A stretch of DNA of 64,000 bases, taken from contig NC_073693.1 in NCBI RefSeq assembly GCF_029784155.1, positions 332,634,592-332,698,591 of the forward strand, given 5' to 3'. The notes beneath the pieces were generated by a model, which saw nothing but the letters and a program-made list of their open reading frames with translations, was not told where the DNA came from and made no database searches. Origin of the DNA: Uranotaenia lowii. Its lineage: Eukaryota; Arthropoda; Insecta; Diptera; Culicidae. Position 1 is the first letter of the stretch, and every line of letters starts with the position of its first letter. Positions 55,664-64,000 of this stretch are shown here, piece by piece. Position numbers and translations under genes: made by a program.

Positions 55664-58542
55664 ATTTTGTGGGCAGTACCCACGTGCTCTCCAACGAATT
55701 GAAGAGCCGCAAATTCGACATCGTAGCGCTGCAGGAGGTATGCTGGAAGGGCTCCACGGTACGAACGTATCCAGATGGTCGTGCCATCTACCAGAGCTGC
55801 GGCAACACACACGAGCTTGGAACAGCTTTTATAGTGATGGGAAAGATGCAAAAGCGCGTGATCGGGTGGTGGCCGATCAACTCACGAATGTGCCGGTTGA
55901 GAATCAAGGGCCGGTTCTTCAACATCAGCATCATCAACGTGCACAGCCCTCACCTCGGAAGTACCGGTGACGACAAAGACGAATTCTACGCGCAGCTGGA
56001 GCGTGAATACGACCGTTGCCCAAAACATGATATCAAGATCGTCATCGGGGATTTCAATGCTCAGGTCGGCCAGGAGGAGGAATTTAAACCGACAATTGGA
56101 AGGTTCAGCGCGCACCAGCTGACCAACGAAAACGGCCTCAGACTCATTGATTTCGCCGCCTCCAAACGAATGGCCGTACGTAGTACCTTTTTTCAGCACC
56201 GCCTCCCACACAAGTACACCTGGAGATCACCGTACCAAACTCAATCACAGATTGACCACGTTTTGATCGACAGCCGGCACTTCTCAGACATCATCGACGT
56301 CAGATCCTGTCGGGGCGCCAACATCGAGTCGGACCATTATCTGGTGATGGTGAAGATGCGCCCAAAACTCTCCGTAGTGAACAACACGCGAAACCGGCGC
56401 CCGCCTCGGTTAAATATCGCGCGACTGAAGCAACCTGAGGTCGCGGCAGACTACGCGCAATCGGTCGAAGCAGCGCTGCCGGCAGAGGGCGAGCTTGACG
56501 AAGCCCCTCTCGAGGACTGTTGGGATACCATCAAAACAGCCATCAACAGTGCTGCGAAGAACGTCATCGGTTATGTGGAGCGATCTCGACGGAACGACTG
56601 GTTCGACGAGGAGTGTAGGAGGGTGATGGACGAAGAGAATGCCGCGCGGGCGGCAGTAGTGCAAAGAGGCACCCGTCGAAATGTGGAAAATCACCGACAG
56701 CGGAAGAGGCAGCGAGTTCGACTTTTCCAGGAGAAAAAGCGCCGCCTGGAGGAGGAGGAGCTCGAGGAGCTGGAGCAGCTGCATCGTTCCCAAGAAACAC
56801 GAAAGTTCTATCAGAAACTCAACGCATCCCGCAAAGGCTTCGTGCCGCAAGCCGAAATGTGCCGGGATAAGGACGGGGGTATCCTGACGGACAATCGTGA
56901 GGTGATCAAAAGGTGGAAGCAGCACTTCGATGAACACCTGAACGGCGCACATGCAGGAGATCAAGACGGTGGGGGAAGGTACATCGCCGGCGTAGCCAAC
57001 GACGAAGAGGAGCCACTCCCAACGACGAGTGAAGTTAAGGAAGCCATTCGCCAGCTGAATAGAAACAAGTCGGCTGGGAAGGATGGCATCGCAGCTGAAC
57101 TCATCAAAATGGGCCCGGACAGGTTGGCCGATTGCCTACACCGGTTGATAATCCGGATCTGGGACATAGAACAGCTACCGGAGGAGTGGAAGGAAGGGGT
57201 AATATGCCCCATCTACAAGAAGGGCGACAAATTGGACTGTGAGAACTACCGAGCGATCACTGTCCTCAATGCCGCCTACAAAGTGTTGTCCCGAATCCTA
57301 CTCCGCCGCCTCACGCCACAAGCAAACAGATTCGTGGGAAGTCATCAGGCCGGCTTCATGGAGGGACGGTCTACGACGGACCAGATATTCACATTACGGC
57401 AAATCCTCCAAAAATGCCGTGAACACCAAGTCCCTACGCATCATCTATTCATCGACTTCAAAGCCGCATACGACATGATCGACCGTAACGAGCTATGGAA
57501 AATCATGGACGAGAACGGCTTTTCCGGGAAGCTAATCAGACTGATCAAGGCGACGATGGATGGAACGCAGTGCTGTGTGCGGATTTCGGGTGAATTGTCG
57601 AGTTCATTCGAATCGCGCAGGGGGCTTCGACAAGGTGATGGTCTATCCTGCATGATGTTCAACGTGGCGCTAGAAGGTGTTATTCGACGAGCGGTGGGCG
57701 AAATGCGGGGCACGATTTTCAACAGATCCAGTCAGCTTATCTGCTTTGCCGATGACATTGATATAGTCGGCAGATCATCTGCGGCGGTGGAGGAGATCTA
57801 CCGCAAACTGAAACGCGAAGCAGGAAGGATTGGGTTGATGATTAATACGTCCAAGACGAAGTACATGCTGGCCTGCGGATCCGAGACCGACCGAACCCGC
57901 TTGTCCAGTAATAACAAGGTCACGATCGACGGCGACGAGCTGGAGATAGTCGAAGACTTTGTCTATCTCGGCTCACTGGTGACCGCAGACAATGACACCA
58001 GCCGTGAGATCCGGAGGCGAATTATCAGCGGAAGTCGTGCCTACTATGGACTCCACAAGCAACTGCGGTCGAGAAGACTTTGCCCTCGCACGAAGTGTAA
58101 CCTGTATATGACGCTTATTAGACCGGTTGTTCTCTACGGGCACGAGACATGGATATTGCTCGAGGAGGACCTGCGTACACTCGGGGTATTCGAGCGACGA
58201 GTGTTAAGAACCATCTTTGGCGGCGTACAGGAGAACGGAGTGTGGAGGCGAAGGATGAACCACGAGCTCGCGCGACTCTACGGCGAACCCAGTATCCAGA
58301 AGGTGGTGAAAGCCGGCCGGATACGCTGGGCGGGACATGTTGCGAGAATGCCGGACGACTGTCCTGCAAAACAGGTGTTCGCTACGAATCCGGTAGGAAC
58401 AAGACGAGCGGGGGCGCAACGAGCGAGGTGGTTAGACCAAGTGGAGCGTGATCTGGCGAACGTGGGGTGCCCGAGAAATTGGAGAACGGTTGCCATGGAC
58501 CGAGTGAATTTTAGGAATTATGTTCGTCAAGTTATGTCGTGA
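55558..58542 (+). CDS. RTE ORF2: APE endonuclease-reverse transcriptase (copy 2)
   Basis: Same architecture as the copy at 9150-12134: GTWNCRSLNF start of the endonuclease, IGDFNAQVGQ, SDHYLV, RT blocks HQAGFMEGRSTTDQ and FIDFKAAYDMID, catalytic FADDIDIVG, then a C-terminal domain ending RNYVRQVMS. Substitutions against copy 1 include Val for Ala in STVRTYP, Gly for Val in AQVGQE, Lys for Glu in AAKNVIG, Tyr for Asn in IGYVERS, Asn for Lys in EENAAR and Cys for Ser in RRLCPR. Copy 1 has VVQE after AQ, so the Gly here may be ancestral. No stop interrupts it. As in copy 1, no in-frame ATG precedes the endonuclease. Confidence 0.92.
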   Translation, partial: ATNNEQQISDGNRQRPTRRKGTSDWKLGTWNCRSLNFVGSTHVLSNELKSRKFDIVALQEVCWKGSTVRTYPDGRAIYQSCGNTHELGTAFIVMGKMQKRVIGWWPINSRMCRLRIKGRFFNISIINVHSPHLGSTGDDKDEFYAQLEREYDRCPKHDIKIVIGDFNAQVGQEEEFKPTIGRFSAHQLTNENGLRLIDFAASKRMAVRSTFFQHRLPHKYTWRSPYQTQSQIDHVLIDSRHFSDIIDVRSCRGANIESDHYLVMVKMRPKLSVVNNTRNRRPPRLNIARLKQPEVAADYAQSVEAALPAEGELDEAPLEDCWDTIKTAINSAAKNVIGYVERSRRNDWFDEECRRVMDEENAARAAVVQRGTRRNVENHRQRKRQRVRLFQEKKRRLEEEELEELEQLHRSQETRKFYQKLNASRKGFVPQAEMCRDKDGGILTDNREVIKRWKQHFDEHLNGAHAGDQDGGGRYIAGVANDEEEPLPTTSEVKEAIRQLNRNKSAGKDGIAAELIKMGPDRLADCLHRLIIRIWDIEQLPEEWKEGVICPIYKKGDKLDCENYRAITVLNAAYKVLSRILLRRLTPQANRFVGSHQAGFMEGRSTTDQIFTLRQILQKCREHQVPTHHLFIDFKAAYDMIDRNELWKIMDENGFSGKLIRLIKATMDGTQCCVRISGELSSSFESRRGLRQGDGLSCMMFNVALEGVIRRAVGEMRGTIFNRSSQLICFADDIDIVGRSSAAVEEIYRKLKREAGRIGLMINTSKTKYMLACGSETDRTRLSSNNKVTIDGDELEIVEDFVYLGSLVTADNDTSREIRRRIISGSRAYYGLHKQLRSRRLCPRTKCNLYMTLIRPVVLYGHETWILLEEDLRTLGVFERRVLRTIFGGVQENGVWRRRMNHELARLYGEPSIQKVVKAGRIRWAGHVARMPDDCPAKQVFATNPVGTRRAGAQRARWLDQVERDLANVGCPRNWRTVAMDRVNFRNYVRQVMS

Positions 58543-58569
58543 GACGGAATACTATGTAAATAAAAAATA

Positions 58570-58582
58570 ATTCATGAATCTT
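58570..58582. repeat. Target-site duplication of RTE copy 2 (right)
   Basis: Exact second copy of ATTCATGAATCTT. Confidence 0.92.
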
Positions 58583-61325
58583 ATCTGGCCTAAATTTGTC
58601 ATGAGATCTTGTACAAGGCATAGGTTCATCCATATTCATAGTCGACTTTTCTAGAATATTCCGAAAAGTCTATATCGATAACCGCAATTTCCCTACTCTC
58701 TGCTTTAAGTATCATTTCATCTTGTAATTTTCTCTGTTATCCGGAACTTACATCGCCATAATAGAAAACTCTGTTTCGTACTCAACAAATGTAAAGATAG
58801 ATATTTTTTTCTTTTTCAAACTTCAATCTCACAACAGCCGACACCGGATAACTTATTTCCTAATGTATGCCTCTCATTACTTCGTTCTTATTTGCGGTCA
58901 ATAGAAAGAACTGGCAAAAAGGATTGCAACCCCTTTCCATTTTTTTAGGTCGTTCCTTCCAGACGCCAAAAGTGGGTCAAGGGTTTGTGGGCTTTGCCTT
59001 TGTCATTTGACCTGATTCGATTCAATTGAAGGATGTTTTATCCTGGTAAATCATCTCTATTTCTTTTCCATTCCTTTGCATTCCTGTGAAGAGTGTCGTG
59101 TGAATGTCAAAACTGAATTTGTCTTCTGAAATTGGATTCATTGTTTAAACCAAAATATTTACCAAAAAATGAATATTAATTTTGAATTATAGTTCCTACT
59201 TCAAATTTGCATTATTGTTCAGAAATTTTGACGAAAATAGCAACAAAAGAATAATGTTATTTATAAATTTAGTTCGTAAGCCGTTCTCTGTGCTTTAAAA
59301 AAAATCCTCATAAGCCGCCTGATGAAGATTCTCGACCGGGCAGATCGTTAACATCGCTTAAGGTTTCGAAAATTTCCGGGAAAATCAAACAGAACACCTC
59401 CAGAAATTATCACCCACGGGCATCGTTGTTATGAGTCGACAACAAAGTTTTACCTTTTGTTTTTATTTTCTTTCTTCGGAAGGATGGCGTTATATCCGGG
59501 GGACGATAAATGATATCATTAAAACCCGAGAGGCTTCACCATCATGGTTGTTTCCTTTGGGTGGAATTTCGCCTACAGTTTGACGTTGAGCTTTAGGCAA
59601 AGTTCTGATGCAGACGGTTCAATCAATGGACCTGGCTATATGAAAAGTTTCCTGTAGGTCGTTAGCGACGTCTTATGTTATGTATTGAACTCAATTCTGT
59701 TTCCTTAAAAGTTGAGAATTTTACATTTTGGTCGTCAATGGAAAACATATAAAGGAATGTTAGAAAATGTACATATAATCAACGTAAATATCTTCAGGCA
59801 TTTAAAGTAAGAAAACCTTTTTTGGTTGGCATCTTTAGTAAGTATACCATTCAACTAGCTTTGTTTCTCGTTTCTAGCTGTGTTTTCACATTATAAACTC
59901 TTATGATATTCCAGAATTCTGCTGGTTACCACACATCGTTCGCTAGGAAACCGGGCCAAGAAAAGGAAAACAAAACAGCATATCGAAAAATTCTACCACA
60001 TCTATAGTGCTTGCGATCGCTGGGCTCATGCCTTAGCAGGCTCTACCCAGTGTAGTGCAGCTGGTTAACCTTGAGATCCGGATGGAAAAAAAGTTGCTGC
60101 TCTGCGAAGATGCCTCGAATGGTCCACTTCGGATGAGACAGTTTCCGAGCGAGATTTGATCCCCATCTTAGGGCGGCACAACACGATGGGAAAATGTCCC
60201 ATAATTACACGCGTTTCTTCTTTTGGCCAGATTTAGAACTTCTCATCTAAACCAAATAGCGACCGGTTTTTTTTCTGATTTCCTTCGGGTCATGAAAAAT
60301 TCATTGATCGACTTTTTCATATTTTGATACAAAAATACCCGAAAGCAACAATAACCGAGTTCGGGTAGCACGAGCAGTGCCAACAACATCGACCCAAAAT
60401 AACAACAACAACCACACGACTAGTCCACGAGCCCCGCAAGGCTTAACCTTGAGAAAATCAAGTTACCGATCGCATCGATCGGCCTGGGCATCGGCAAAGA
60501 GGAGGAATCGCGAATGAGCAGCTCGGCCGAAGCCGAAAGAAGAAAGGCCAGTGTTATGCATCCGCAATCTTTATTGGTTTTGTGTTTTTTTTTTGGGTTC
60601 TACCTTCCCTATAATACATTATTGGAATCTCGACGGTTCTTCGGTGGCCAAATGGGAAAAAAACATGGATTATAGCAAGGTAGCACTAGTACCACAACAA
60701 GTTCGTCGCTGGAACTGCTTCCAACTAAGAACATAAAGCTGCCGATAGTTGTTACTGTTGACGTCGTCGTCGTTTGATAAATGTATCGTAAAATGCTGAA
60801 AGAGACCGGCCGAAGATGAGTTGTTCCTGTGCCTCTAGAAGAATGCCGTAGCGCATCGTTTAACTAATTTGTCTGTTAGAAGAATGTATTAGCTTGGTCG
60901 TATGTTAGCGGTGTCTAACATGCGGAACACAAACGTTGTTTGTGATGATGTTTTCATTATCCAAATAACTTGTTTCCCTCTTCTTGGGAACCTTTTCAAA
61001 TTTTTTCTGCAGGGTTTAGAAATGACTTTTAAATCTTTGATTAAAGTGATATAGGATTCATTACAGGTAACTTACTTCATTTAAAAAAAAACTAATAGGA
61101 GGAAAGCGAGGTATCTGGGTGTTCAGGCAATATTCATGCCTTATCATCATATGTATTTCCCTTTTCCGATTATTAGAAATTTTAATTTATTATCAGATAT
61201 TCCTTCGAACGACTGGATTTCCGTTTAACTCGATTGACGCATTGAGGAACACTCCCCCGTACTCCCGTGGGTCGCAGTAGGGATGAATGACAGAGTTCCC
61301 GGATAAAAAATCACATGGGTCGCCA
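58583..61325. other. Unannotated region
   Basis: About 2.7 kb of mostly non-repetitive DNA with no recognisable gene. The longest ORFs are 60-80 codons. The segment 60000-60800 is less AT-rich with CA- and GA-rich words and could be regulatory or an untranslated exon, but nothing decisive is visible. Confidence 0.45.
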
Positions 61326-61996
61326 ACCATAAAACCGAAGTTCTGCCCGTGACCAACAAAAGAGCTGTGCCGCACATGGAGATTACTGTTGGAGAACACA
61401 CTACATCTTCGAAATGGCAGCTGAAGTACCTCGGAGTAATGGTCGACAACCGCTTAAGTGTTGGTGCGCATGTCAAATGCTATTGTGAGAGTGTATCGAA
61501 AGTTATCGACTAATTGGCCTGGATAATGCCGAACTGTTATGGTCGAAAGAGTAGCAAGAGATGTCTCCTTACGAGCGCAACTGATCCAAACTACAGAGTA
61601 CACATTGGCTGATAGCCATGCGAGTTTCCGTCTCAGCAGATGCAGTTTTTGTTATCGCGGGCATGATTCCCATCGACATAACTCTGGTGGAGGATAAGAA
61701 GTGTTACGAAGCAAGAGCTGTTAGAGGAGTGCATAAAATTCAACGAGCAGCATCGATACTCAAGTGGTAGGAGCAATGGGATGCATCGAAAAACGCAAGA
61801 TGGACGCATAGATAGGGCAAATCGGAAGTATGGAGAGGTCAAATTCTACCTGATACAGTTCCTCTAGGGTCATAAGCGCTTTAAGCAATACCTTTAAGCT
61901 TATCAGCTCGCCATATTGCTCGAAATGCATAGATACGGATTTATTGGCAGAACATGCTATCTTTTTCTATACCAGGTTCGCTGGAAGGCGTCAACA

Positions 61997-62008
61997 ACTT
62001 CTAAAGGT
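61997..62008. repeat. Target duplication of the Penelope insertion
   Basis: ACTTCTAAAGGT here and at 63038-63049. Confidence 0.8.
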
Positions 62009-62213
62009 ATACTGTTTTTTCTTATTGAGTTTTTTCGGTGAGTGAAACAACTTTTTTAAATTTTACGTAACGTTTCGGGTTACTTTTCTTCACCCATCAT
62101 CAGACGTCTAAAAATATTTACTTTTATTAAAAACTTTAAACTTTTAAAATTAAATTACATTTATCAAAATTACAATACTTCACATCACTTACAAAAAATA
62201 AAGCAGCACAATT

Positions 62214-62550
62214 TTATTCTGTTCGGCTGCTTGTCGGTTTGTTTACTGTCTCTCCTCTCAGTTTGGCTATGAGACCGTTGTAGGTAGCTAGTTTTCCTAC
62301 TTCGGTTTGTTGATTGGATGTTCGCTCCTTTCCTCTTACTTGGATGTGTAGGGTTTCGGCAGCTTCTCTGGTTTCCCGAACTCTCAGATTCCGCTCGAGT
62401 ACTCCTGGTTTTTTGAAGTCGAAACAGTGTTGCGCTTCTATTGCGTGTTGCGCTAATCCCGATTTTGGTTCGTTTTTTGCGATTAATTTTTCATGTTCCT
62501 GTAATCTTTTTCCAAGCATTCTACCTGTTTGGCCAAAAAACGAACCAAAA
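62214..62550 (-). pseudogene. Penelope C-terminal GIY-YIG endonuclease fragment (minus)
   Basis: From FGQTGRMLGKRLQEHEKL through SGLAQHAIEAQHCFDF to LRVRETREAAETLHIQVRGK and the C-terminus NKPTSSRTE. This is the second half of the GIY-YIG nuclease; the GIY and YIG strands and the whole RT are absent. The Glu in REAAETLHI fits the metal-binding position. Cannot be functional alone. The Met that opens the longer frame lies in the opposite copy. Confidence 0.75.
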
Positions 62551-62799
62551 TCGGGATTAGCGCAACACGCAATAGAAGCGCAACACTGTTTCGACTTCAA
62601 GAAACCAGGAGTACTCGAGCGGAATCTGAGAGTTCGGGAAACCAGAGAAGCTGCCGAAACCCTACACATCCAAGTAAGAGGAAATGAGCGAACATCCAAT
62701 CAACAAACCGAAGTAGGAAAACTAGCTACCTACAACGGTCTCATAGCCAAACTGAGAGGAGAGACAGTAAACAAACCGACAAGCAGCCAAACAGAATAA
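62522..62799 (+). pseudogene. Penelope C-terminal GIY-YIG endonuclease fragment (plus)
   Basis: Mirror copy that starts slightly later in the protein: KNEPKSGLAQHAIEAQHCFD through NLRVRETREAAETLHI to the C-terminus. It differs from the minus copy at a few residues (GNER for GKER, SQTE for SRTE). It is even shorter and inactive. Confidence 0.75.
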
Positions 62800-63200
62800 A
62801 ATTGTGCTGCTTTATTTTTTGTAAGTGATGTGAAGTATTGTAATTTTGATAAATGTAATTTAATTTTAAAAGTTTAAAGTTTTTAATAAAAGTAAATATT
62901 TTTAGACGTCTGATGATGGGTGAAGAAAAGTAACCCGAAACGTTACGTAAAATTTAAAAAAGTTGTTTCACTCACCGAAAAAACTCAATAAGAAAAAACC
63001 GTATAAAAAGTACCGGTGATAAACTTTAATTCATTTCACTTCTAAAGGTGCTGAAAATGAATGAATGAGATATGACGCAAAAAACATTCGTGACGTGCTA
63101 TAGGCGACAAAATCTCGGAAATCATGCGCGATTTAATACGAATCAGGAGAGATGATGGACGGAGAGAGAGGAGAGAAAGATATCTTGGCCATGGTTCGTA

Positions 63201-63680
63201 TTGATCTTGAAACTAAAAAGAAAAGTCTGCACACTTGGGTCATTGAAAAGAGCGTTACGGTTTAAATACACTACAAGGTTACGGTTCAAAGTACACCACA
63301 CAAGCGTGAAGAATATCATTGACAAGTCATCCTTGAAGGCGAGTCGTCCTTGAAGGATCTTTTTTTATAAGTTGATCACCCAGGTGGTAGGTACATCCTT
63401 TCTATTGATTGCATTCCAAGGCACGGCGATCCACCGCGTCCCCCAGTTTGCTACTCTTAGTCCATGGGTGCAATTGGTAACTCATGATACCATGTACCCC
63501 TACACCATAAATTCCACCGGGGGCCTCTGGTCATATTTCCCATCCGGACCAGCAACGAAGGCTGTACCCGTGATGGGAGACCATACTCGCGCAAAGCGCT
63601 CCACGCTACACATTTGTTCGTTCTACATCAGCAATCACGACCCCCTCTACTGTCACGATTCGCGACTCACGGGTTGGCAA
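63201..63680. other. Unannotated spacer
   Basis: Mixed composition becoming GC-richer after 63380. A 109-codon ORF at 63372 has no recognised similarity. Confidence 0.4.
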
Positions 63681-63945
63681 TCCGTTCGCCGCTACTCGTG
63701 ACTCGAGACCCATATTCGGCCTCTTGTCATAATTTGAGGCTTAAGGACCGGCGACTCTCCTCGTGACTCGAGACCCTCTCACGCTCATCCCTCTTGACAC
63801 AATTCGAGACGAGAACAACTCGCTTCTCCTCGTGTCTTGAGGGCCCTCTATCAACCGTCTCACGACCCAATTCGAGACGAGAACAACTCGCCTCTCATAG
63901 GGTCTGGAGATACTCGCACCACCTAACATGTTCTCTCTCTCGACT
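63681..63945. repeat. Local repeat with AATTCGAGACGAGAACAACT units
   Basis: The 20-mer AATTCGAGACGAGAACAACT followed by CGC occurs at about 63801 and 63871, about 70 bp apart. CTCGTGACTCGAGACCC occurs twice upstream (63698 and 63763). The array may continue past the window edge. Confidence 0.6.
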
Positions 63946-64000
63946 CCTCGAGACTCAGACTGAGGCCCAACGTGGCCCAACCACTAAGCACCACATGTTT

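Larger units (their letters stand above)
55206..58569 (+). mobile_element. RTE-clade non-LTR retrotransposon, copy 2 (apparently full length)
   Basis: A 3364-bp insertion bounded by an exact 13-bp duplication. It carries a GC-richer 5' leader absent from copy 1, a short ORF1, the intact ORF2 and the short A/T tail. The size is typical of full-length RTE elements. The coding part differs from copy 1 by scattered single substitutions, with no indel seen. With both ORFs open it is a candidate active element. Confidence 0.93.
62009..63037. mobile_element. Penelope-like element, two partial copies head-to-head
   Basis: Two 3' fragments of one Penelope-like element face away from a centre at about 62510, forming inverted arms of about 465 bp (62015-62481 and 62537-63000) joined by a loop of about 55 bp. 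A 12-bp duplication flanks the whole. Complex inverted or tandem partial copies are a known habit of Penelope elements. Confidence 0.82.
61330..63200 (+). pseudogene. R1-like LINE reverse-transcriptase remnant, split by Penelope
   Basis: The plus strand from 61330 reads KTEVLPVTNKRAVPHMEITV, then LKYLGVMVDNRLS and IMPNCYGRKSSKRCL. After stops it continues AVFVIAGMIPIDITLVEDKK and KNARWTHR. This order and wording is that of the RT C-terminal half and downstream region of R1/LOA-type LINEs. A Penelope fragment pair interrupts it at 62009-63037. Short similarity seems to resume after 63050 (DKISEIMRDLIRIRR). Several stops and frameshifts show long decay. Confidence 0.65.

Noticed and set aside
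62214..62799. Two overlapping 161-codon host proteins on opposite strands
   Set aside because: They are mirror copies of the same Penelope fragment; the overlap is the hairpin centre.

Overview
This is a stretch of animal nuclear DNA, almost certainly from an insect and most likely a mosquito-like dipteran. The evidence is GT-AG introns, orthologues of insect genes (Xpd, brainiac, TMEM104/CG5262, DNAAF5, SSNA1), very AT-rich non-coding DNA, and a TE set of RTE, Jockey-like, R1-like, Penelope, copia-like, tRNA-derived SINEs and a DD37E mariner. The species assignment is inference; no marker gene is present. A 500-N gap lies at 29267-29766.

Layout. Positions 1-34.7 kb are gene-poor. They hold 9-bp satellites: TGACAAAAA arrays at the left edge and at 29.8-33.7 kb, and TGACAATTT arrays at 26.1-28.8 kb. 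They also hold an 18-bp-based minisatellite (18.0-19.9 kb), three TIR elements with GGGGAG-type ends, three large fold-back DNA elements, tRNA-derived SINEs, a complete-ORF RTE retrotransposon with a 16-bp target duplication, a decayed Jockey-like LINE, and a 5'-truncated LINE sitting inside the satellite.

Positions 34.7-45.7 kb are the only gene-rich island. It contains DNAAF5 exon 1 (minus), Xpd/ERCC2 (plus, six exons, 760 codons), TMEM104 (minus, three exons), brainiac (plus, two exons) and SSNA1 (minus, single exon). DNAAF5 and Xpd are divergent, with 398 bp between start codons. Xpd and TMEM104 converge, as do brainiac and SSNA1. A possible first coding exon of another gene lies at 47.1 kb. 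If DNAAF5 is intact, everything from 1 to 34694 lies in its first intron. That would be a very large, satellite-filled intron in an axonemal-dynein assembly gene.

Positions 47.4-64 kb are nested transposons. A non-autonomous LTR element with two identical 187-bp LTRs sits in the end of a small TIR element. A minus-strand Jockey-like LINE is split by a DD37E mariner and by a copia-like element. That copia-like element has its primer-binding site split by a solo LTR of another family. A full-length RTE copy closely similar to the one at 9 kb follows. Further right, a decayed R1-like LINE is interrupted by head-to-head Penelope fragments. The genes are housekeeping or ciliary and form no common pathway; DNAAF5 and SSNA1 are both cilium/centriole related.
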